Source: JBQTIU01 sp052387815 (GTDB lineage Bacteria > Pseudomonadota > Alphaproteobacteria > CACIAM-22H2). From it: DNA of 17,316 nucleotides. The stretch covers positions 1 through 17,316 of the forward strand of contig JBQTIU010000073.1 in the NCBI GenBank assembly GCA_052387815.1, given 5' to 3'. Position numbers and translations under genes: made by a program. The notes below the pieces were generated by a model. That model was not told where the DNA came from, made no database searches, and was given only the letters and a program-made list of their open reading frames with translations. Of the stretch, positions 6,258-14,719 are shown one piece after another. How positions within the stretch are numbered: the first letter of the stretch is position 1; each line of letters starts with the position of its first letter.

Positions 6258-7627
6258 GCCGCCGGCCGGCCCGCGACGCGCCCGGCCCCGCGCTGTTCAC
6301 CGACCTGGCCCCGCGCCCGCTCGCCGACCGGCTGCGCCCGCGCCGGCTCGACGAGGTCGTCGGCCAGGATCACCTCCTCTCGCCCGCCGGGCCGCATGGC
6401 GAAGGCGGGCCGCTCGCCCGCATGGTGGCCCAGGGGCGGATGCCTTCGATCATCCTGTGGGGCCCGCCGGGGTCCGGCAAGACCACCATCGCCCGCCTGC
6501 TCGCCGAGGTGGTCGACCTCGAGTTCGTGCCCTTGTCGGCGGTCTTCTCGGGGGTCGCCGATCTGCGCAAGGTTTTTGCCGACGCCGGCGCCCGCCGGCT
6601 CGCCGGCCGCGGCACGCTGTTGTTCATCGACGAGATCCACCGCTTCAACCGCGCCCAGCAGGACGGGTTCCTGCCGCACGTCGAGGACGGCACGGTGAGC
6701 CTGATCGGCGCCACCACCGAGAACCCGTCCTTCGAGCTCATCGGCGCATTATTGTCGCGCTGCCAGGTCCTGGTCCTGCGGCGCCTCGACGAGGCGGCCC
6801 TCGAGACCTTGGTCGCCCGCGCCGAGGCGGCGATGGGCCGCAAGCTCGACCTTGCGCCCGACGCGCGCGCGGCGCTCATTGCCATGGCCGACGGCGACGG
6901 CCGCTACCTGTTCAACCTCGCCGAAGAGCTGTTCGCGCTGCCCGCCGGCCGGCCGCTCGATGCGGCCGCGCTCGCCGCCGCCGTCCAGAAGCGCGTGCCG
7001 CTTTACGACAAGGCGCAGGAAGGCCATTACAACCTGGTCAGTGCGCTGCACAAATCCTTGCGCGGCTCGGACGCCGACGCCGCCCTTTATTGGCTGGCGC
7101 GCATGCTGGCGGGCGGCGAAGACCCGCTCTACATCGCCCGGCGCCTGGTGCGCTTCGCGGTCGAGGATGTCGGGCTCGCCGATCCCGCCGCACTCGGGCA
7201 GGCGATCGCCGCCAAGGATGCTTACGACTTCCTCGGCTCGCCCGAGGGGGAACTCGCGCTCGCCCAGGCGGCGATCTATCTCGCGACCGCGCCCAAATCG
7301 AATGCCGCCTACAGCGCCTTCGGTGCCGCCACGGCGGCGGCCGGGGAAACCGGCTCGCTGATGCCCCCGATGCATGTCCTCAACGCGCCGACGCGCCTGA
7401 TGAAGGATCTGGGTTACGGCAAGGGCTACGAATACGACCACGATACGGCGGCAGCTTTTTCGGGACAGAGCTATTTCCCCGACGGCATGGCGCGGCGCGA
7501 ATTCTACCGCCCGGCCGAGCGCGGCTTCGAGCGCGAGATCGCCAAGCGCCTCGAATACTGGCGCAAGTTGCGCGCCCGCCGCGCCGAAGGACCGCCGGGC
7601 AAGGGCGGCGAGGAGGCCGGGAGATGA
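6254..7627 (+). CDS. rarA: Replication-associated recombination protein A (AAA+ ATPase, MgsA/WRNIP1 family)
   Basis: AAA+ ATPase related to clamp-loader subunits; it acts at stalled replication forks and ssDNA ends. The protein has 457 residues. The N-terminus contains the typical PLADRLRPRRLDEVVGQDHLL (about 22-42). It also has Walker A GPPGSGKTT (70-78), Walker B LLFIDEIHRFN (122-132) and sensor-1 TTENPSF (154-160). The C-terminal tetramerisation region carries KRVPLYDKAQEGHYN, KSLRGSDADAALYWLARML and LGYGKGYEYDHD, all family hallmarks. The ATG at 6254 overlaps the protease stop as ATGA; longer open frames upstream lie inside the protease gene and are not real. Its own stop overlaps the next start as ATGA, implying translational coupling. 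Confidence 0.96.
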   Translation: MSRRPARDAPGPALFTDLAPRPLADRLRPRRLDEVVGQDHLLSPAGPHGEGGPLARMVAQGRMPSIILWGPPGSGKTTIARLLAEVVDLEFVPLSAVFSGVADLRKVFADAGARRLAGRGTLLFIDEIHRFNRAQQDGFLPHVEDGTVSLIGATTENPSFELIGALLSRCQVLVLRRLDEAALETLVARAEAAMGRKLDLAPDARAALIAMADGDGRYLFNLAEELFALPAGRPLDAAALAAAVQKRVPLYDKAQEGHYNLVSALHKSLRGSDADAALYWLARMLAGGEDPLYIARRLVRFAVEDVGLADPAALGQAIAAKDAYDFLGSPEGELALAQAAIYLATAPKSNAAYSAFGAATAAAGETGSLMPPMHVLNAPTRLMKDLGYGKGYEYDHDTAAAFSGQSYFPDGMARREFYRPAERGFEREIAKRLEYWRKLRARRAEGPPGKGGEEAGR

Positions 7628-8619
7628 CCGGGCCCGAGACCATCGCCATCGCCGCCGGCGAGGCCGATCAGCGCCTCGACCGCTGGTTCAAGCGGCGCTT
7701 CCCCGGGCTCGTGCACGGGCGGCTCGAGAGGCTTTTGCGCACCGGCCAGATCCGCGTCGACGGCAGGCGCGCGAAGGCCGGCCTAAGGCTCCGGGCCGGC
7801 CAGGCCGTGCGCGTCCCGCCGGGGCTTGAGGCGGACCCAAGCGAGGGCCGGGAGACTGCCATGCCGAGGCTGGTGCGCAAAGCGGTCGGCGAGGCGGATG
7901 CGCGGTTCATCCGCTCGCTGGTGATCTACAAGGACAACGACATCATCGCGCTCGACAAGCCCGCCGGGCTTGCCGTCCAGGGCGGATCGGGCACGGCGCG
8001 CCATATCGACGGCCTGCTCGACGCGTTGCGCTTCGAGGCGGCCGAGCGGCCGCGGCTCGTCCACCGGCTCGACCGCGATACCTCGGGCGTCCTCGTCGTG
8101 GCACGCAACGCCCGGGCGGCGGCGCACCTTGCCGACTCCTTCCGCCAGAAATCGGCGCGCAAGCTGTACTGGGCGCTGGTCGCCGGCCAGCCGCGCCCCC
8201 GGCAGGGACGGATCGACTTGGCGCTTGCCAAAGAGGCGGGTCCGAAGGGCGAGCGCGTTGCAGGCCAAGCCGAGGCGGGCAAGCGCGCGCTGACCCTGTA
8301 TGTGACCCAGGACGCGGCCGGAGACCGCGCGGCGTGGCTGGTCCTGCGGCCCTTGACCGGGCGCACGCACCAGCTTCGCGTCCATTGCGCCGAGGCCCTG
8401 GGTACGCCGATCGTCGGCGACGGCAAGTACGGGACAGCGGCATCGTGGCTGTCGGGCGGCGCGATCGCCGCGCAACTCCATCTTCATGCCCGCACCCTGG
8501 TCGTCCCCCACCCCGCGGGCGGCGAGTTGCGGGTGAGCGCGCCGCTGCCGCCGCATATGCGCGCCAGCTGGGAGTTCCTCGGCTTCGACCCGGAGGCCGA
8601 GGTCGACCCTTTTTCCTAG
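7624..8619 (+). CDS. rluC: RluA-family 23S rRNA pseudouridine synthase (RluC-like)
   Basis: Converts specific uridines of 23S rRNA to pseudouridine. The 331-residue protein has an N-terminal S4 RNA-binding domain (about 15-75, with RLDRWFKRRFPGLVHGRLER and GQIRVDGRRAK) and a catalytic domain. That domain contains IIALDKPAGLAVQGG (107-121) and the active-site motif HRLDRDTSGVLV (147-158), with Asp150 the predicted catalytic residue. GRTHQLRVHCAEALGTPIVGDGKYG in the C-terminal half is also diagnostic. The S4 domain and length favour RluC over RluA. The ATG at 7624 overlaps the rarA stop, with AGGAGG a short distance upstream. The exact target uridines cannot be read from sequence. Confidence 0.93.
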   Translation: MTGPETIAIAAGEADQRLDRWFKRRFPGLVHGRLERLLRTGQIRVDGRRAKAGLRLRAGQAVRVPPGLEADPSEGRETAMPRLVRKAVGEADARFIRSLVIYKDNDIIALDKPAGLAVQGGSGTARHIDGLLDALRFEAAERPRLVHRLDRDTSGVLVVARNARAAAHLADSFRQKSARKLYWALVAGQPRPRQGRIDLALAKEAGPKGERVAGQAEAGKRALTLYVTQDAAGDRAAWLVLRPLTGRTHQLRVHCAEALGTPIVGDGKYGTAASWLSGGAIAAQLHLHARTLVVPHPAGGELRVSAPLPPHMRASWEFLGFDPEAEVDPFS

Positions 8620-8631
8620 GATACTCCTTTC

Positions 8632-9324
8632 CTGTCCAGTCCCGCCCGCAACCCGGTCAAGCTCGCGGTGTTCGACTGCGACGGGACCCTGGTCGACAGC
8701 CAGCACGCGATCGTGTGCGCGATGAACGCGGCCTTTGCCGTCGAAGGGCTCGGCGCGCCGGACCCGGCCGAAATTCGGCGCGGCATCGGTCTGCCCCTCC
8801 TCGATTGCGTGCGCCGGCTCGCGCCCGCGCTCGCGCCCCCGCGCCACGCGCGTCTCGCCGAGGCTTACAAGGAGACAATCTTCGGCCTCGGCCGCGACCA
8901 TCACGAGCGGTTGTTCGACGGCGCGCGGGAGGCGCTCTCACGCCTCGAGGCCGAGGGGGTGCTGCTCGGCATCGCCACCGGCAAGTCGCGCCGCGGGCTG
9001 CTCGCCGTCCTCGACCGGGTCGGGCTGGCGCACCGCTTCGCCACCCTGCAGACCGGCGACGACGGGCCCGGCAAGCCCCATCCGGCGATGCTGCGACGGG
9101 CGCTGGTCGACACCGGGACGGCGCCCGATGCGGCGGTAATGATCGGCGACACCACCTTCGATATGGCGATGGCGCGGAGTTCCGGCGTCTATGCGCTCGG
9201 CGTCGGTTGGGGCTACCATCCGGCGGACGAACTCGAACGGGCGGGGGCGCAGGCGCTGATTGCGAGCTTCGCCGAGTTGCCGGGCGCCGTTGCGCGCTTG
9301 GCGCGGAGAAAGCCATGCGACTGA
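8632..9324 (+). CDS. HAD-superfamily hydrolase, phosphoglycolate phosphatase-like; start uncertain
   Basis: A HAD phosphatase with all catalytic motifs: FDCDGTLVDS (nucleophile and acid/base Asp), ATGKS (motif II), the lysine of GKPHP, and MIGDTTFDM (motif III acids). The helical cap between motifs I and II is the size expected for the phosphoglycolate phosphatase/Gph group. The only standard start is a GTG at 8668, which gives 218 residues but removes most of the first core strand (LAVFD). I annotate from the CTG at 8632, giving 230 residues with KLAVFDCDG intact and AGGA ten bases upstream. No ATG, GTG or TTG exists in frame between the upstream stop (8617) and 8668. The gene lies between the rluC-like gene and asmA, and its end overlaps the asmA start. 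The substrate is not certain. Confidence 0.87.
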   Translation: MSSPARNPVKLAVFDCDGTLVDSQHAIVCAMNAAFAVEGLGAPDPAEIRRGIGLPLLDCVRRLAPALAPPRHARLAEAYKETIFGLGRDHHERLFDGAREALSRLEAEGVLLGIATGKSRRGLLAVLDRVGLAHRFATLQTGDDGPGKPHPAMLRRALVDTGTAPDAAVMIGDTTFDMAMARSSGVYALGVGWGYHPADELERAGAQALIASFAELPGAVARLARRKPCD

Positions 9325-11789
9325 AGCCGATCCTGATCGGCGCGGCGGCGGTGGCGGCGGGCCTCGTCGTCACCGCGATCGCCATCGTTTCGACGACCGA
9401 TGTCAACCAGTATCGCAGCCTGATCGCCGACCGCGTCAAGGCGGCGACCGGTCGCGATTTCGCCATCCAGGGCGACCTCCAGCTCGAGCTCGGCCTCGTC
9501 CCCGCGGTGGCAGCGGCCGATGTGACCCTCGCCAATGCCGCCTGGGGCTCGCGCCCCGAGATGGTGGCGGTGAAGCGGTTCGAGGCCGAGGTCGAACTGC
9601 TGCCGTTGATCTTCGGCGACATCAAGGTCCGGCGCCTGGTCATGATCGAGCCCGACATCCTGCTCGAAACCGACGCCCGGGGACGCGGCAACTGGCAGTT
9701 CGAGACGGCGGCGCCGGCTCCGTCTGCTCCTGGCCGACTGCCGCAGGTCGGCGAGGTGACGATTCGCGGCGCCAAGCTGGTCTATCGCGACGGCCGGACG
9801 CGCGAGACGACGAGCCTGACGCTCGCCCGGGCGACGCTCAGGGCCGAGGGCGTCGCCGATCCGCTCAAGATCGACATCGACGGCGCGTTCAACGAGCGGC
9901 GCTTCCGGGCCGCGGGAGTCCTTGGATCGGTCGAGGCGCTGGCGCGGCCGGCGCCGGTGGCGGTCGATATCAAGATCGAGGCGGCGGGCGCGACGCTCAA
10001 GATCGCCGGCCAGATTCGCGACCCCCTGGCGCTCGCCGGCTACGATCTCGACATCTCGGCCGCGGGCGGCGAAGCCGGGCGGGCGGCCGAATTCGTCGGC
10101 ATCAAGTTGGCGGCGCTCGGGCCGTTCAAAGCCGACTCGAAGCTCATCGACCGAGACGGGACGCCCTCGCTGGCGCGCCTCAAGGCCGAGCTCGGCCGTC
10201 CCGACCTCGTCCGAATCCGCGCCGAAGGCGCGATCGCCGACCCGCTCGCCCGCACGGGCATCGCGCTCTCCGCCACCATCGAGGGGCGCGAGATCGGCGC
10301 CTTGTCGGGCCTCGCCGTCCCGGGCTGGCCCAAGCCGCTGCCCCCGGTGCCGGCGCTGGGAGCTTACCGCCTCTCCGTCAAGCTCGCGGACGGCCCCGGC
10401 GGCCCTGCGATCCTCGAGCTCGCGCTGGAGGTGGGCAGCGCCGAGCTGGTCAAGGTGGAGATCGAGGGGTCGGTCCGGGATCCGCTCCGGCAAAAGGGAT
10501 TCGACCTCGACCTGGCCCTCGAGTCGCGCGACCTTGCGGCGGCGGCATCGCGGGCTGGATTCGACTTGCCGGTTGCGGGGCCCCTGAAGCTCAACGCCCG
10601 CCTCGCCGATGCCGGCGCCGATCGCTACGAGGCGAAGGGCATCCGGATGGCGCTGGGCGCCAGCGATTTTTCGGGCGAGGCCGCGCTGTCGCTGGCCGGC
10701 GCGCGCCCGAGCCTGTCCGCCCGGCTCGCCTCGAACCGGCTCGATCTTGCCAGCCAAGCTGGCGCGCCGGCAAAGCGTAGCGCGCCCCCGGCGGGCGAGG
10801 GCCGCGTGTTCGGCGACGAAAAACTGCCCTTCGAGCTGCTAGACCTTGCCGACGCCGACCTGCGCTATCAGGCGAAAGAGGTCCTGGCGATGGGGATGAG
10901 GATCCGCAACCTGAGCCTGGCGGCGAGCTTGCGCGACGGCGAGCTCGCTTTGCGGCCACTGGCGGCCGAGCTTGGCGGCGGCAAGCTCGCGGCCGAGTTG
11001 GGCGCGAACCGGCGGGGGCAGACCCTCGCCGCCCAGCTCGACGCCAAGGGCATCGACCTCGGCTCGGTGCTGAAGGAAAGCGGCGCTTCGGACCTGATCC
11101 GCGGCGGCCCGAGCGATGTCTCGCTCGATCTCAGCGGCGCCGGCGGGTCGTTGCGGGCGTTGATGGCGGCCCTCGACGGCCACGCCGTTTGGTCGGTGGG
11201 CGAGGGCGAGATCGAAAGCAGGTATGTCGATCTACTTGGCGCCGATGCGGTCGCCGTGCTGACGCCCCTCCAGGGCGGCCACGCCCAGACCAAGCTCAAT
11301 TGCGCGGTGGGCCGCATCGACGTCCGCGACGGCCTGGCAAACCTGCGCGCGCTGGTAGTGGACACCGGGCAGATGACGGTTAGCGGCGAGGGGACGGTCA
11401 ACCTGGCCAAGGAGGAGTTCCATCTGCTGGTGAGGCCGCGACCCAAGGAAGCGACTCTCGTCTCGCTCGCCGTCCCGATCCGCGTCCGCGGCACGCTGGC
11501 CAACCCGCAATTCTTGCCCGATCCCGGCGCCGTGGCGCTGGGCGTGGTGGGCGCCATCGCCGGCACCGGATTGCTGGGACCCCTTGGACTGCTCGTGCCG
11601 CTTATGAGCACCGGGCAGCGCGGCGGCAACCCGTGCGTGGCGGCGCTCGCCCAGCCGGCGGCTGCCCCGCCGGCGCCAACCCAGCGCCCGCCGGCCCAGC
11701 CCCAGACGCGCCGACCGTCCGAGCAGCCCGGCGCAGGGCGGCCGCTCGAAGAGCTCGGACGGGGACTGCGCCAGCTGTTCGGCCGCTGA
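9315..11789 (+). CDS. AsmA family protein
   Basis: Large envelope protein of the AsmA/TamB-like family, anchored in the inner membrane with a periplasmic body. Family members are implicated in outer-membrane biogenesis and in moving phospholipids between membranes. The 824-residue protein starts at an ATG (9315) overlapping the HAD stop by 10 bases. Residues 5-26 form a single N-terminal transmembrane segment. It is followed by the typical TDVNQYRSLIADRVKAATGR and GDIKVRRLVMIEPDILLE. The middle is a long run of beta-strand repeats with recurring 'DPL' turns, expected to form a beta-taco groove. The C-terminal AsmA domain (about 595-720) contains SLDLSGAGGSLRALMAAL. A proline/glutamine-rich tail covers about 776-812. 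Its position between the HAD gene and the ATP12 gene is not the arrangement I would expect. Confidence 0.93.
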   Translation: MRLKPILIGAAAVAAGLVVTAIAIVSTTDVNQYRSLIADRVKAATGRDFAIQGDLQLELGLVPAVAAADVTLANAAWGSRPEMVAVKRFEAEVELLPLIFGDIKVRRLVMIEPDILLETDARGRGNWQFETAAPAPSAPGRLPQVGEVTIRGAKLVYRDGRTRETTSLTLARATLRAEGVADPLKIDIDGAFNERRFRAAGVLGSVEALARPAPVAVDIKIEAAGATLKIAGQIRDPLALAGYDLDISAAGGEAGRAAEFVGIKLAALGPFKADSKLIDRDGTPSLARLKAELGRPDLVRIRAEGAIADPLARTGIALSATIEGREIGALSGLAVPGWPKPLPPVPALGAYRLSVKLADGPGGPAILELALEVGSAELVKVEIEGSVRDPLRQKGFDLDLALESRDLAAAASRAGFDLPVAGPLKLNARLADAGADRYEAKGIRMALGASDFSGEAALSLAGARPSLSARLASNRLDLASQAGAPAKRSAPPAGEGRVFGDEKLPFELLDLADADLRYQAKEVLAMGMRIRNLSLAASLRDGELALRPLAAELGGGKLAAELGANRRGQTLAAQLDAKGIDLGSVLKESGASDLIRGGPSDVSLDLSGAGGSLRALMAALDGHAVWSVGEGEIESRYVDLLGADAVAVLTPLQGGHAQTKLNCAVGRIDVRDGLANLRALVVDTGQMTVSGEGTVNLAKEEFHLLVRPRPKEATLVSLAVPIRVRGTLANPQFLPDPGAVALGVVGAIAGTGLLGPLGLLVPLMSTGQRGGNPCVAALAQPAAAPPAPTQRPPAQPQTRRPSEQPGAGRPLEELGRGLRQLFGR

Positions 11790-11799
11790 AGACCCCAGC

Positions 11800-12504
11800 G
11801 TGAGGCGGACCTACAAGACGGTGGGGGTCGCCGCCGCGCCGGGCGGGTTCGGAATTCGGCTCGACGACAAGCCGCTCCGCACGCCCACGGGAACGGAGAT
11901 CGTGGCACCGACCCGGGCGCTCGCCGAGGCGCTGGCCGCCGAATGGGCTGCGCAGGGGCCGCGCGTCGACGTCCATCGCCTGGCGCTCACCCGCATCGCC
12001 GGCGCCGCCCTCGATATCGCCGCCGCCGACCGGCGCCAGGCGGTGGCGGAGCTTCTCGTTTGGGCGGAGACCGAACTCGTCTGCCATCGCGCCAGCGAGC
12101 CGCCGGCGCTCGTCGCCCGCCAGCAAGCGGTCTGGGATCCGCTGCTCGACTGGCTGGCCCGGCGCTTCGGAGCCAGGCTTTCGGTGAGCGCGGGCGTGCG
12201 CGCCCGCCCGCAGCCGGCAGCCAGCCTGGCCGCGCTCAGCGCCGCGCTCGACAACAGCGATGCCTGGCGGCTGGCGGGAATCGGGGCGGCGGCGGGGGCG
12301 GCGGGCTCGCTGGTGGTCGCGCTGGCGCTCGCCGAGGGCCGCCTCGACGCGGAGGGGGCGTTCGCAGCGGCCGAGCTCGACGCCAGCTTCCAGATCGAAG
12401 CGTGGGGGGAAGACCGGGAAGCGACGGCCCGGCGGGCAGGAGTGCTGGCCGATCTCGCCGCCGCCACCAGGTTCCTTGCGCTGTGCCGGAGCGAGACCGG
12501 CTGA
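11800..12504 (+). CDS. ATP12 family chaperone (F1-ATPase alpha-subunit assembly)
   Basis: Homologue of mitochondrial Atp12, which chaperones the F1 alpha subunit during ATP synthase assembly; bacterial members are typical of Alphaproteobacteria. It has 234 residues. The N-terminus has RTYKTVGV, then GFGIRLDDKPLRTPTG (16-31), the conserved TRALAEALAAEWAAQG (38-53) and LTRIAGAALD (63-72). The second half has LLVWAETELVCHRASEP (85-101) and QQAVWDPLLDWLARRFG (108-124), then a helical C-terminal domain. The GTG at 11800 is the only sensible start, ten bases after the asmA stop, with a weak ribosome-binding site. It is the last gene of the operon and is convergent with the TRAP operon, with the second palindromic repeat element in between. 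Confidence 0.93.
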   Translation: MRRTYKTVGVAAAPGGFGIRLDDKPLRTPTGTEIVAPTRALAEALAAEWAAQGPRVDVHRLALTRIAGAALDIAAADRRQAVAELLVWAETELVCHRASEPPALVARQQAVWDPLLDWLARRFGARLSVSAGVRARPQPAASLAALSAALDNSDAWRLAGIGAAAGAAGSLVVALALAEGRLDAEGAFAAAELDASFQIEAWGEDREATARRAGVLADLAAATRFLALCRSETG

Positions 12505-12507
12505 AGC

Positions 12508-12650
12508 GGGCGAGGCTTAGGACCCGCCCCTACGGAAGAGCACCGAATTTCCCGTTGTAGGGGCCGGTCTCGAGACCGGCCCGCGGGCGGGTCTTAAGAC
12601 CCGCCCCTTCGCGAATACGGACCGTTGCATCCCATGTAGGGGCCCAGCGG
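12508..12650. repeat. Intergenic palindromic repeat element, copy 2 (two tandem modules)
   Basis: Fills the gap between the convergent ends of the ATP12 and dctM genes. It contains two perfect 22-base palindromes: one at 12561-12582 (arms GGGCCGGTCTC) and one at 12585-12606 (arms GGGCGGGTCTT). A CGCCCCTACGG module at 12525 recurs as CGCCCCTTCGC at 12602, a period of 77 bases. After the second module comes a spacer with GGACCGTTGCATCCC (12619-12633) and GTAGGGGC. The same spacer appears as GGATCGTTGTATCCC in the element at 231-360. The order module, spacer, palindrome, module, spacer suggests an array of alternating units. No T-run is present. The element may act as a bidirectional 3' end for the two convergent transcripts, but this is inference. 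Confidence 0.85.
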
Positions 12651-12653
12651 GCG

Positions 12654-14033
<1,380 letters not shown>

Positions 14034-14044
14034 GGCGAGGGGCC

Positions 14045-14605
14045 TCAGTGCGCGGATTGCGCCGGCGCGACCCGCGCGCGCAATTCCGGCGGGCCGAACA
14101 GGTGGACGCTGGTCCGACACAGCACCGAGACCACGGCGGCGAGCAGCAGCATGAGGCCGATGAACAGCACGCCCTTGGTGATCCACAGGTAAGGAAGGCC
14201 GGTCGGGGCGTTGGACGTTTCGTTGGTGAGGAACGAGCGCAGCGCGTAGTCGTAGCCGAAATACCCGACCACCAGGCAGTAGGGGATGGCGAACACCAGG
14301 CACCCCGCCAACTCCAGCCAGGCCTGCTGGCGCGCGCCGAGGTGGCCGGTCGCCACGTCGATGCGGACATGGGCGTTCCGGACGTAAGCGTAGCCGAGCC
14401 AGGTGGCGAACAGGACGGTGTGGGTGTGCCACTCCAGTTCCTGCAGCTTGGTCGACCCGAAGCCCGGGATCTGGAAGCCGAGTTTCCGCGACACGACATC
14501 GAAGCAGATGACCACCATGGCGACCACGAACAGCCAGGACGTGGCTTGCCCGATCGCGGCCAGCAGCCGGTTCAAGGCATCGCTCAAGGCAAGGATCTGC
14601 CTCAT
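14045..14605 (-). CDS. dctQ: TRAP transporter small permease subunit (DctQ family)
   Basis: The small membrane subunit that pairs with DctM and helps dock the binding protein. It has 186 residues and four predicted transmembrane segments near 20-37, 58-75, 97-118 and 143-163. The family signature LQELEWHTHTVLFATWLGYAYVRNAHVRIDV spans residues 54-84. The ATG at 14605 has GGAGA six bases upstream. dctM follows 11 bases after the stop, so the two are tightly co-transcribed. The short charged C-terminus (about 171-186) is variable in the family. It is separated from dctP by 114 bases containing a strong hairpin. Confidence 0.94.
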   Translation of the reverse strand: MRQILALSDALNRLLAAIGQATSWLFVVAMVVICFDVVSRKLGFQIPGFGSTKLQELEWHTHTVLFATWLGYAYVRNAHVRIDVATGHLGARQQAWLELAGCLVFAIPYCLVVGYFGYDYALRSFLTNETSNAPTGLPYLWITKGVLFIGLMLLLAAVVSVLCRTSVHLFGPPELRARVAPAQSAH

Positions 14606-14638
14606 GCCGGGTCTCCGGGGAGGGCAAGAGGAACGCGC

Positions 14639-14666
14639 GCGGCGGGACCCTTGAGGGTCCCGCCGC
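14639..14666 (-). promoter_or_regulatory. 12-bp hairpin between dctP and dctQ
   Basis: The plus-strand arms GCGGCGGGACCC (14639-14650) and GGGTCCCGCCGC (14655-14666) are perfectly complementary and enclose a four-base loop. The structure lies in the 114-base gap after dctP. No T-run follows on the minus strand, so full termination is not expected. In several binding-protein transport operons such hairpins protect the upstream message or let only part of the transcription pass. That would give more binding protein than permease, which is the likely role here. Confidence 0.65.
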
Positions 14667-14719
14667 TTGCCGATCGAGGGCGAGGCCGGACGGCCGCGCC
14701 GGTGCTCTTCAAGCCGGGG

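Noticed and set aside
12525..12650. CRISPR-like array in the 77-base periodic repeat
   Set aside because: There are only two units, the repeats are imperfect and palindromic, and the spacer is itself conserved between sites. CRISPR spacers would be unique.
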